A stretch of 6,852 nt of DNA from Peptococcaceae bacterium. GTDB lineage: Bacteria > Bacillota > Desulfotomaculia > Desulfotomaculales > UBA12532. Location: the NCBI GenBank assembly GCA_003445475.1, contig DMDP01000113.1, positions 1 to 6,852 on the forward strand, in the 5' to 3' direction. Of this stretch, positions 1 to 6,852 are shown one piece after another (the first letter of the stretch is position 1; each line of letters opens with the position of its first letter). Made by a program: the position numbers and the translations under genes. Under the pieces are notes generated by a model. It did not search any database. It was not told the DNA's origin and saw only the letters and a program-made list of their open reading frames with translations.

Positions 1-104
1 AGTTCAGCCGTGTGCTCGTAGCCGGCGGGTCCGTCTTCGTTTTCCGGCACCCGGACGCCGCCCGCCACTTCTGCCGCCAGGTGCACGAACTCATGAAAAG
101 GTAA
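1..104 (+). CDS. C-terminal end of an unidentified protein (possibly AcsD/CdhD-like)
   Basis: Only the last 33 codons are present, read from base 3 to a TAA at 102-104; the rest lies left of the window. The tail contains an AGG turn, a hydrophobic strand and then FRHPDAA followed by a helix ending HELMKR. From memory, this order (AG, hydrophobic strand, RHP-acid-A, helix, LM) resembles the C-terminus of the small subunit of the corrinoid iron-sulfur protein of the acetyl-CoA synthase complex, which ends with a similar LMRHPEA segment. The match is short and the first part is not well conserved, so this is a suggestion only. The frame is supported by its stop falling exactly at the base of a hairpin terminator. 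It converges on gap. Confidence 0.5.
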   Translation, partial: FSRVLVAGGSVFVFRHPDAARHFCRQVHELMKR

Positions 105-124
105 GGCTCCGTTGCCGGAGCCTT
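103..124. terminator. Bidirectional hairpin terminator between convergent genes
   Basis: A perfect 9-bp inverted repeat, AAGGCTCCG at 103-111 and CGGAGCCTT at 116-124, encloses the 4-nt loop TTGC. It begins within the stop codon of the rightward partial gene and lies three bases beyond the stop codon of the leftward gap gene. On the minus strand the stem is followed by ACCTTTTC, and on the plus strand by a weaker T-rich stretch (TTCGCTT). The position between two stop codons and the stem strength support a shared intrinsic terminator, though neither side has a long uninterrupted T run. Confidence 0.7.
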
Positions 125-127
125 CGC

Positions 128-1267
<1,140 letters not shown>

Positions 1268-1308
1268 CTATGATGCGGCGCGTGCAGGGACCGGCCTTCA
1301 GTGGTAAA

Positions 1309-1337
1309 ATTATAGCAACGGCGTCGAACGGAGTCAA
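1309..1337 (-). promoter_or_regulatory. Sigma-A-type promoter of gap
   Basis: On the minus strand there is TTGACT (1337-1332), a 17-bp spacer (1331-1315) and a perfect TATAAT (1314-1309). This differs from the vegetative consensus at a single base. Transcription would start near 1302, giving a leader of roughly 90 nt before the gap ATG. No clear operator or hairpin was seen in that leader. The -35 box lies only 21 bases before the TTG start of the divergent ttcA-like gene, so this promoter occupies that gene's leader. Confidence 0.85.
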
Positions 1338-1340
1338 TGC

Positions 1341-1349
1341 AGGTGGTGA
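1341..1349 (+). promoter_or_regulatory. Ribosome binding site supporting the TTG start of the ttcA-like gene
   Basis: AGGTGGTGA differs by one base from the ideal AGGAGGTGA and ends nine bases before the TTG at 1359. The reading frame has a TGA at 1347-1349, inside this site, so no upstream start is possible. The nearby ATG at 1337 and GTG at 1343 are out of frame. TTG is therefore the most credible start. Confidence 0.75.
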
Positions 1350-1358
1350 AGCAGCATC

Positions 1359-2132
1359 TTGTCTAAAAACTACGGGACATGGTTCCTCACAAAGGTCAAG
1401 CAGGCCATAAAGGATTACGAGATGATCGCCCAGGGCGACCGGGTGGCGGTGGGCCTTTCCGGCGGGAAAGACAGTGCCGCTCTCCTTTTCGTGCTGAACC
1501 TGCTGCAAAAGTACTCCCACCTGCGATTCGAGTTGCTCGCAGTATACGTGGACCCGGGATGGGGAGAGGTGAATACGGCGCCGCTTGAAGACATCTGCAG
1601 GGAATACGGTATCCCGTTTTACCGCTGCTCCTACCCGATAGCGCGCGCCGTGGAGCAAAAGACCAGACGCGGACCGTGTTCCCTGTGCTCCAAACTCCGC
1701 TACGGCATCCTTAATACAACTGCCAGGAAACTCGGTGCCACCAAGGTGGCGCTCGGGCATCATCTGGACGACGTCGCTGAAACCTTTTTCTTGAACATGT
1801 TGTACGCCGGCCAGATCAAAACTTTTATGCCGCGTACCTACCTGGACCGCGCCGGGTTGATCTTGATAAGGCCGCTCATCTACTTACCCCAGAAGGTGGT
1901 AGCTTCAATCACCTCGTACCACCAGCTCCCGGTTGTTCCCAACCCATGCCCGTACAGCGGCCGTACGAAGCGGGACGAGGTGCGGCAGGTTGTGAAGTTC
2001 CTGGCCGACCGTTATCCCGACTTTTATAAAATGTTTCGTACTTCACTGGAGAACGTCCGTCTTGACAATCTGTGGCGGCAGGTGTCCCGTAAGGCACAAT
2101 CCCCGCAGCCGGATTGCTCAGATGGGTCGTGA
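1359..2132 (+). CDS. ttcA: TtcA-family tRNA thiolation protein (PP-loop ATPase)
   Basis: The 257-residue protein belongs to the TtcA/TtuA group of PP-loop enzymes, which adenylate a tRNA base and replace its oxygen with sulfur; TtcA makes 2-thiocytidine at position 32. The ATP-binding PP-loop SGGKDS is at residues 34-39. A CxxC pair, Cys107 and Cys110 in GPCSLC, and a third cysteine, Cys197 in NPCPYSGRTKR, are the expected ligands of the [4Fe-4S] cluster. The family motif GHHLDDVAET is at residues 133-142. The zinc-finger domains of TtuA are absent, which favours a TtcA-like role, although the exact base modified cannot be read from sequence. The start is TTG. The last 224 nt overlap, antisense, the 3' end of the CapA-family gene; family-like sequence continues to about residue 240, so this frame is the better supported one in the overlap. 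Confidence 0.9.
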   Translation: MSKNYGTWFLTKVKQAIKDYEMIAQGDRVAVGLSGGKDSAALLFVLNLLQKYSHLRFELLAVYVDPGWGEVNTAPLEDICREYGIPFYRCSYPIARAVEQKTRRGPCSLCSKLRYGILNTTARKLGATKVALGHHLDDVAETFFLNMLYAGQIKTFMPRTYLDRAGLILIRPLIYLPQKVVASITSYHQLPVVPNPCPYSGRTKRDEVRQVVKFLADRYPDFYKMFRTSLENVRLDNLWRQVSRKAQSPQPDCSDGS

Positions 2133-3249
2133 CTTCCTCCCAGACCTCCGCCAGGCGCCGCTGATCTTCCGGTAACAGTTGATTTCTTGCAGCAGATGGA
2201 ATGTCAGGATGTACCGGCAGAACGCGGTACTCGCAGCGTGTCCCGTTCATTCTCTTTTGTACCCATACTGGCAGGTAGCTTACTTCGCGGACAAATGTAC
2301 CTTCGTCGGTCTTTTCGATCTCGAGATACAGAATGATGCCGCTGTCAGAATAGCGCCATCGCTGGTTGGAGATAAAGTTTCCAAGCGAATAAGCTATTAC
2401 GCACGTGTATGGTTGGCCACCGCGCTGCACGGTAACCCGCTCGATGGGCTGCACAACGTGCGGGTGAGACCCGATGATTACGTCCACGCCACTGGCGCAC
2501 AACTCGTGGGCCAACCGCCGCTGGTCTTCGCCGGGCAGGCGGTGGTATTCCAGGCCGAAATGCAGGACGGCTACCACCAGGTCGGCACCCAGCTTGCGCG
2601 CCGCGTCGGCTTCGGCAATTACCGTCGCCGGGTCGAGAAGATTAACCGCAAACTCCTTGCCGGGAGGGACAGGCAAACCGTTGGTTGTGGCGGTGTAGTT
2701 CAGGAAGGCGAGTTTAATGCCGCGAACATCGGCGATAAACGGGGTCGCCTTTTCCGAAGGGGTGCGATAGGTGCCGACGTGCGCCAGCCCGGCGGCCTCA
2801 ATATTGTCGAGCGTTTTCACGATTCCATCCCAGCCCATATCGAGGCTATGATTGTTGGCGGTGGCCAGGAGATCTATACCCGCCTCCCGCAGGTCGCGGG
2901 CTAACTCGGCGGGGGTATTGAAAAGGGGATAACCATGGTAGCCTCCGGCGGGCCCGGCAAGGCGGGTTTCGAGGTTGGCAATGGTGTAATCCGCACAACT
3001 TAAATAAGATGTTACCGGGGCGAATATCCCGCTGAAGTCGTAGCCGCCGGTGTCCCTGTCATACGCGGAGTTGACCACGGGCATATGCATAAGCAGGTCG
3101 CCCACGGCGGCAAGCAAGATGCGCACCGGCTGAGGGCCGGCGCCCGTCGTCGGCGCCGTATCCGTTTCGGGGCCCGGCCAAGAAAGGGAAGCGGCAACAA
3201 TCATCGCCAGGGCTATGGTCAGGGCCGCAAACCGGCGGACATAGCGCAT
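1909..3249 (-). CDS. CapA-family exported metallophosphatase-like protein
   Basis: The 446-residue protein has a basic N-terminus and a hydrophobic stretch (about residues 7-23) typical of a signal peptide or membrane anchor, so the catalytic domain probably lies outside the cell. The domain begins near residue 42 and carries the CapA/PGA_cap signatures in order: GDLLMH (50-55), NLET (92-95), NNHSLD (132-137), HFGLEYHRLPGE (about 230-241), GSHPHVVQ (260-267) and YSLGNF (287-292). These residues form the metal site of a calcineurin-like phosphoesterase fold. CapA takes part in poly-gamma-glutamate export or capsule formation, but most homologues have no known substrate, and no capBC gene is nearby. 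The start at 3249 is chosen for AAGGAGG nine bases upstream. The conserved domain seems to end near residue 370; the last 74 codons run antisense through ttcA and look like an unconserved, low-complexity tail. Confidence 0.88.
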   Translation of the reverse strand: MRYVRRFAALTIALAMIVAASLSWPGPETDTAPTTGAGPQPVRILLAAVGDLLMHMPVVNSAYDRDTGGYDFSGIFAPVTSYLSCADYTIANLETRLAGPAGGYHGYPLFNTPAELARDLREAGIDLLATANNHSLDMGWDGIVKTLDNIEAAGLAHVGTYRTPSEKATPFIADVRGIKLAFLNYTATTNGLPVPPGKEFAVNLLDPATVIAEADAARKLGADLVVAVLHFGLEYHRLPGEDQRRLAHELCASGVDVIIGSHPHVVQPIERVTVQRGGQPYTCVIAYSLGNFISNQRWRYSDSGIILYLEIEKTDEGTFVREVSYLPVWVQKRMNGTRCEYRVLPVHPDIPSAARNQLLPEDQRRLAEVWEEVTTHLSNPAAGIVPYGTPAATDCQDGRSPVKYETFYKSRDNGRPGTSQPAAPRPASYGRCTGMGWEQPGAGGTR

Positions 3250-3258
3250 CAGAAGACG

Positions 3259-3265
3259 CCTCCTT
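3259..3265 (-). promoter_or_regulatory. Ribosome binding site of the CapA-family gene
   Basis: The minus strand reads AAGGAGG, nine bases before the ATG at 3249-3247. It selects this start over an in-frame ATG at 3294, which would place 15 arginine-rich residues in front of the signal peptide. Confidence 0.8.
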
Positions 3266-3275
3266 GGCCGCCTTA

Positions 3276-3310
3276 TTCTGGATGTCGGGATCAATTTCCT
3301 GCATCCAGAA
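3276..3310. repeat. Perfect 9-bp inverted repeat in a divergent intergenic region
   Basis: TTCTGGATG at 3276-3284 and CATCCAGAA at 3302-3310 are exact reverse complements separated by 17 bases. The repeat lies between the divergent starts of the CapA-family gene (3249) and the TPR gene (3360), a 110-bp stretch in which no convincing -35/-10 pair was found on either strand. It could be an operator for a dimeric regulator, with arm centres 26 bp apart, or a stem-loop in one of the leaders. In the capA transcript the proximal arm could also pair with the start codon region. Confidence 0.6.
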
Positions 3311-3359
3311 GGAGCGCAAGCTGTGCATCACGAATCTAAGTCGGGAGGGCGATTGCATA

Positions 3360-3743
3360 ATGGTGGACCAGCAAGCGGGGGCACAAATCGTAGATATGCT
3401 GGAGATGGCGAGGCGTGCAATCGAGTTGCACGACTATAACGCTGCCCGCGCCTTCTTTCGCCGGATTATTGCCATTGATGACGCGTGCGGCGCCGCCTGG
3501 TACGGTCTGGGTTTAATCGCCCTCTGGCGCGGAGACGTAGAAGAAGCCTACGAGTGTTTGAGCGAGTTTGTCGTGCTCATAGACGACAAAGAACTGGCGG
3601 CGGAAATCGAGTCTGTTTTATATTACCTCGAACGCTTCTGTACGGGCGAAGCAGGCGGCGGCCTGGAGTCGCTGTTCGCCGGATTGAAACGTTTTCAAAC
3701 CCGGTGTCTTATCGACCGCCTGATGAAGGTCGGAGAGCGGTAG
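3360..3743 (+). CDS. Small TPR-like helical protein
   Basis: The 127-residue protein has no signal peptide or membrane segment and is probably cytoplasmic. Residues about 10-43 (ARRAIELHDYNAARAFFRRI) and 44-77 (AWYGLGLIALWRGDVEEAYE) read as two helix-turn-helix units with the small/aromatic spacing of tetratricopeptide repeats. A further helical segment with two cysteines (Cys94, Cys116) and a basic end follows. TPR units usually mediate protein-protein contact, so a scaffold or chaperone role for the enzymes encoded next to it is possible, but this is inference. The start is placed at 3360 because GGGAGGG (3343-3349) lies ten bases before it; an in-frame ATG at 3264 would put 32 unlikely residues across the capA leader. 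It opens a four-gene operon, and its stop codon directly abuts the next ATG. Confidence 0.8.
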   Translation: MVDQQAGAQIVDMLEMARRAIELHDYNAARAFFRRIIAIDDACGAAWYGLGLIALWRGDVEEAYECLSEFVVLIDDKELAAEIESVLYYLERFCTGEAGGGLESLFAGLKRFQTRCLIDRLMKVGER

Positions 3744-4679
3744 ATGGACCACAGCGCGCTGGTGCTCCCCGAAGAGTTGCTGATTGTGGGCGCGGCGGTG
3801 GAAGCGGGCATTTTTGACGCCCTTCGAGAGGGCGCCTTGCCGCGGGAAAGGCTCCAGGATGTTCTGGGTGCCGACCGGCGCGCCCTGGATGCGGTTGTGG
3901 ACGCGCTTGCGGCGTTAGGCTACCTCCAGGAGCGCGAAGGCCGCGTTGCCATTACTTCGCAGGCCTGGAAGGCATTCTTCGACGAGAATCACCCGTCTTA
4001 TCTGGGTTTTTCCTTTATGCACGCCTATACCCGGCTGCAAACCTGGCTCCGCCTACCGGAAATCCTCCGTACGGGCAAGGCTCCGTCGAAGGAACGCAGT
4101 CCGGAGCGCCTGCAATACTTCTTGCAAGCCATGCGTCACAACGCCCGTAAGATCGCGCCCGACGTAGTGGCCCTGTGCCTTGAGGGGATGCCCTCTCCGC
4201 CGGACGTACTTGACGTCGGCGGCGGCCCGCTCAATTACGCCACCGTTTTCGCCGGGTATGGCGCGCGGGTGACCGTGCTGGATACCCCCGAAGTAGTGAG
4301 CTATATGCAGAGGTGTGTTCCGCCCGGCGCGGCCATCCGACTTGTTGCCGGCGATTTTACACGGGAACTGCCCGAGGGTCCATATCACCTGGCCTTCTTA
4401 GGCAACATCACCCACATATACGGCCCCGATGAGAATCAGTCCCTCTTCCAGCGCTTGGCTCGGGTACTGGACCCCGGAGGGCGCGTGGCCGTTCTGGACG
4501 TGGTTCACGGACTTAGCCCGCGGGCCCCTTTCATGCGCGTCAACATGCTGGTCAGCTCGCGCGGAGGCGGGACGTGGACGCTGGAGCAGTACACGACGTG
4601 GCTTAATAATGCGGGCTTCGGTGCACCCCGCGTCCACCACATCCATCTGCGCCAACTGCTTCTCGCCGAAAAAGCTTGA
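3744..4679 (+). CDS. SAM-dependent methyltransferase, plant-type O-methyltransferase family
   Basis: The 311-residue protein has two domains. Residues 1 to about 90 form a winged-helix dimerisation domain (a helix with EAGIFDAL, then ALDAVVDALAALGYL and a strand pair), as in O-methyltransferases related to caffeate/acetylserotonin methyltransferases and bacterial polyketide or tetrapyrrole methyltransferases. The C-terminal Rossmann domain carries SAM motif I, DVLDVGGGPLNYA (154-166), the ribose-binding acidic residue Asp180 in VTVLDTP, GDF (203-205), and LDPGGRVAVLD (242-252). His224 in NITHIY sits where the catalytic base His of plant O-methyltransferases lies (LHDW), which favours O-methylation. 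The substrate cannot be told. The ATG follows the preceding TAG without a gap, which suggests translational coupling; GGAGAG inside the upstream gene can serve as ribosome binding site. Two dehydratase-like genes follow, so it may act on the same compound. Confidence 0.9.
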   Translation: MDHSALVLPEELLIVGAAVEAGIFDALREGALPRERLQDVLGADRRALDAVVDALAALGYLQEREGRVAITSQAWKAFFDENHPSYLGFSFMHAYTRLQTWLRLPEILRTGKAPSKERSPERLQYFLQAMRHNARKIAPDVVALCLEGMPSPPDVLDVGGGPLNYATVFAGYGARVTVLDTPEVVSYMQRCVPPGAAIRLVAGDFTRELPEGPYHLAFLGNITHIYGPDENQSLFQRLARVLDPGGRVAVLDVVHGLSPRAPFMRVNMLVSSRGGGTWTLEQYTTWLNNAGFGAPRVHHIHLRQLLLAEKA

Positions 4680-4697
4680 GGTTTGGGGTAGCTTGCC

Positions 4698-5774
4698 ATG
4701 GTTGTCAACATCCTGGAGAAATTAGCGGCAGTCGCAGCGGGTGACAATCGACCGCGGGCCGCATATTTCTGTACATACACGCCGGTGGAAATCCTGGCGG
4801 CTGCGGGCTTTTGCCCGGTGCGGCTGGAGCCCCGGTTGGAAGCAGGCGGCGACGCAATGGGGCTTCTGTCGGCCAATGTTTGCTCTTTCGTACGCGCGTG
4901 CCTCGCCACCGGCCTGGAGGGCAATGCCGCTGATCTGGGTGCACTGGTAGTCGCGGCATCCTGTACGGGCATGATGCACCTGTACAGTGCCTGGCTGGAG
5001 AGCGGGGGCGCCGTGCCGGCATATCTTCTCGACGTGCCGCGCAAAACCGGGGAGAGCGCCACCGCTTTTTTTGCGGCGCGGCTGCGTCTACTCGCCCGGG
5101 AGTTGGGGCTTCCGGCGGGGAGCCAGGGCGAAGACGTTTTGTGGAAAGCAATAAGCACGTATAACAGAGTACGCCGGGCATTACGGAACTTTGTCGGGCC
5201 ATCCGTCAATATGGCGGCCAGAGAGCGACGGGCTTTGCTGCGCCTGGCATTAAGGCACGCGGACGACCGGCTGCCCGACGTCCTGCGGCCTAAGAGCGGC
5301 GGTAGTTGCAGCACCCCGGCCGGGCCGTCAGTCCTTGTGACCGGCTGTATGGTTCCGGATGCCGTGGTGTCCCTGGTGGAGGAATTCGGGGTGCGCGTCG
5401 CCGTTGATGAAAGTTGTTCGGGTCTGCGACCACTGCTTTTTAGCGGCGAGACGGTGGACTCTTGGGGCGACGACCCTTTCCTGGCCCTGGCCCGCCGGTA
5501 CCTGTCCCGGGCTCCGTGCCCGCGGATGTCTCTGGAAAGCCGCCTCGCAGAGGTCCTTTCTTTAGCAACCCGCTACCGTGTTGACGGGGTGATATATTTT
5601 GCCATGAAGTTTTGCGACTTCGCCATGCACGAATTCCCGCCCCTTCGGAACGTGTTTGAGGCTCGAAGAATACCCGTAATTATGCTCGAAGGGGAGTATC
5701 TTCAGGCCGCGACCGGCCAACTGCGCACCAGAATAGAAGCCTTTCTGGAAGCGATGAGCACTCAGGGGGAATAA
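4698..5774 (+). CDS. 2-hydroxyacyl-CoA dehydratase D-component family protein, first paralogue
   Basis: The 358-residue protein belongs to the superfamily of 2-hydroxyglutaryl-CoA dehydratase and benzoyl-CoA reductase iron-sulfur subunits, which also includes double-cubane cluster proteins; members carry out difficult low-potential reductions after ATP-driven activation. The hallmark YFCTYTPVEILAAAGF is at 23-38, followed by NVCSFVRAC (Cys62, Cys68), ASCTG (Cys89) and LDVPR (121-125). The second half shows TGCMVPD (Cys217), VDESCSG (Cys240), PCPRM (Cys264), VIYFAMKFCDF (Cys286) and the closing GQLRTRIEAFLE. Cys25, 62 and 89 are likely cluster ligands; Cys217, 240 and 286 could bind a second cluster. 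Length is near normal for the smaller members of the family. GGGG nine bases upstream is a modest ribosome binding site. It lies 18 nt after the methyltransferase gene. Substrate unknown; no activase is in view. Confidence 0.88.
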   Translation: MVVNILEKLAAVAAGDNRPRAAYFCTYTPVEILAAAGFCPVRLEPRLEAGGDAMGLLSANVCSFVRACLATGLEGNAADLGALVVAASCTGMMHLYSAWLESGGAVPAYLLDVPRKTGESATAFFAARLRLLARELGLPAGSQGEDVLWKAISTYNRVRRALRNFVGPSVNMAARERRALLRLALRHADDRLPDVLRPKSGGSCSTPAGPSVLVTGCMVPDAVVSLVEEFGVRVAVDESCSGLRPLLFSGETVDSWGDDPFLALARRYLSRAPCPRMSLESRLAEVLSLATRYRVDGVIYFAMKFCDFAMHEFPPLRNVFEARRIPVIMLEGEYLQAATGQLRTRIEAFLEAMSTQGE

Positions 5775-5778
5775 ACGC

Positions 5779-6852
5779 GTGCATCTAAAGGAAGTCCTTA
5801 CGACCAGGGTTAGGCAGGGGCTGAAAACACGTGCTCTTAAATCTCCCTGGACGTACCGTTTATTGCGTACGGCCACCCGCCGCAGCCAGTTTCCGCTCGA
5901 GGCTACCCGGCAAATGGTACTCTATGCACTCCGCGAAACCGAGCGGGCCTTTGCAGGCAACAACCCCGTGGTTTGGACAAGCGCCTTCTTCCCAACGGAG
6001 ATCGCACACGCGCTTGGGTTCGTGGTCTTTTCGCCGGAGGTGGCGTCCGCCTTACTGGCGTCTCTTGGACTGGCCGAGGAATGCCTGGATGCCGCCGAAC
6101 GCACCTGGTACGGTCGCGATCTGTGTTCGTTCCACCGCTGTGCCATAGGGGCCACACTGATGGGGTACTTTCCACCTCCCACTGCGCTTCTGGCCAGCGG
6201 GCACCTGTGCGATGGCGCGCCAAAGGCCTTTGAAGCCATCAGCCGTGTGACGGGAGCCCCCATGTTTTTCCTTGACGTGCCGCGGGACAACTCACCCGAA
6301 GCGAATGCGTATGTCGCCGCCCAGCTCGAAGACATAGGCCGCAGAATGGCCGCGGTTGCCGGCAAAAAATGGGACCCGGCGCGTGTCTCTGACGCCGTTA
6401 AAGCCTCGGAAGCATTCCGGCAGGCGGCGTTAGCTGCGAATCGCGCGCGAACGGCAGTGTGCGACATCCGCGGGGGCGACATGCTTAATTATGTTTACCT
6501 GTTGTTCGTCGGGCAAGGAGACCCCGAAGCCGGCCGGATATATGCGACCCTGGCGCGGGAGTTGGCGGAGCACCGGTGCAAGCATCAGGAGGATAAGCGG
6601 CCCCGCCTCCTCTGGCTTCATCTCAAACCATATTTTGACCCGTTTCTTTTGGATTACCTGGAGGTAACCAGAGGTGCGGCCATTGTTGTCGATGAGATGA
6701 ACCACATATACTGGCCACCGCTCGACACTGCCCCGCCCCTGGATGCCCTGGCCAGAAAGGTGCTGGCCCATTATGCCTACCATACGACCTCGGCGCGGGC
6801 GGCTGTGCTGGCAAGGCTTGCCCGCACCCACCGCGTGGACGGGGTGATTCAG
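5779..6852 (+). CDS. 2-hydroxyacyl-CoA dehydratase D-component family protein, second paralogue (3' end cut)
   Basis: An open frame of 358 codons begins with GTG at 5779, eight bases after GGGGGA and four bases after the previous stop, and runs off the window edge without a stop. The family features are WTSAFFPTEIAHALG (66-80), DLCSFHRC (Cys116, Cys121), GHLCDGAPK (Cys144) and FFLDVPRD (163-170). The last residues, HRVDGVIQ, match the point just before a C-terminal cysteine motif of the family (FSHWGC or similar), so perhaps 50-70 residues are missing. It carries about 43 extra N-terminal residues, rich in arginine and lysine, relative to the first paralogue. The first family cysteine is Ser68 here, and the site matching Cys240 of the first paralogue is Asn308. 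It probably pairs with the first paralogue as an unequal heterodimer, as dehydratase and reductase subunits do. Confidence 0.85.
   Translation, partial: MHLKEVLTTRVRQGLKTRALKSPWTYRLLRTATRRSQFPLEATRQMVLYALRETERAFAGNNPVVWTSAFFPTEIAHALGFVVFSPEVASALLASLGLAEECLDAAERTWYGRDLCSFHRCAIGATLMGYFPPPTALLASGHLCDGAPKAFEAISRVTGAPMFFLDVPRDNSPEANAYVAAQLEDIGRRMAAVAGKKWDPARVSDAVKASEAFRQAALAANRARTAVCDIRGGDMLNYVYLLFVGQGDPEAGRIYATLARELAEHRCKHQEDKRPRLLWLHLKPYFDPFLLDYLEVTRGAAIVVDEMNHIYWPPLDTAPPLDALARKVLAHYAYHTTSARAAVLARLARTHRVDGVIQ

Noticed and set aside
2179..2904. Open frame of 241 codons on the plus strand, opposite the CapA-family gene
   Set aside because: Its translation shows no family motif, while the minus strand carries all CapA signatures in order; it is an antisense shadow in GC-rich DNA.
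3250..3359. Search for promoters of the TPR-led operon and of the CapA-family gene
   Set aside because: TTGATC and TTGGCC were considered as -35 boxes, but neither has an acceptable -10 box at 16-18 bp.
4505..5314. Open frame of 269 codons on the minus strand
   Set aside because: It spans the junction of two well-supported plus-strand genes, is rich in Arg, Ser and Ala as expected for antisense translation, and shows no motif.
5922..6482. Open frame of 186 codons on the minus strand, and a 105-codon plus-strand frame at 5831-6148
   Set aside because: Both are shadows of the second dehydratase-like gene, whose GTG-started frame is open for its full length and carries the family motifs.

Overview
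The window looks like chromosomal DNA from a GC-rich, strictly anaerobic Firmicute, perhaps of the Desulfotomaculum/Pelotomaculum/Moorella kind. This rests on four things: strong GGAGG-type ribosome binding sites, a sigma-A-type promoter close to consensus, use of TTG and GTG starts, and two proteins of the oxygen-sensitive 2-hydroxyacyl-CoA dehydratase / benzoyl-CoA reductase iron-sulfur superfamily. The genus cannot be fixed from sequence alone.

Left part (1-2132): the last 33 codons of a rightward gene meet, tail to tail across a shared hairpin terminator, a leftward glyceraldehyde-3-phosphate dehydrogenase gene (gap). gap has a near-consensus promoter whose -35 box lies in the leader of the divergent next gene, a TtcA-like tRNA thiolation enzyme starting with TTG.

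Middle part (1909-3359): a leftward exported CapA-family metallophosphatase gene runs tail to tail into ttcA, and the two coding regions overlap by 224 nt. Upstream of capA lies a short divergent intergenic region with a perfect 9-bp inverted repeat, one arm of which could also pair with the capA start codon region.

Right part (3360-6852, cut by the window edge): a tight rightward operon of four genes. They encode a small TPR-like helical protein, a winged-helix class I SAM methyltransferase of the plant-type O-methyltransferase family, and two successive, divergent 2-hydroxyacyl-CoA dehydratase D-component paralogues. The spacings are 0, 18 and 4 nt, so the products probably act together. 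The two paralogues differ in their cysteine sets: the first keeps cysteines in both halves, while the second lacks several of them. No activase, CoA-transferase or acyl-CoA dehydrogenase gene is visible inside the window, so this is not a recognisable amino-acid fermentation cluster. Its substrate is unknown, and it is the most interesting part of the window.
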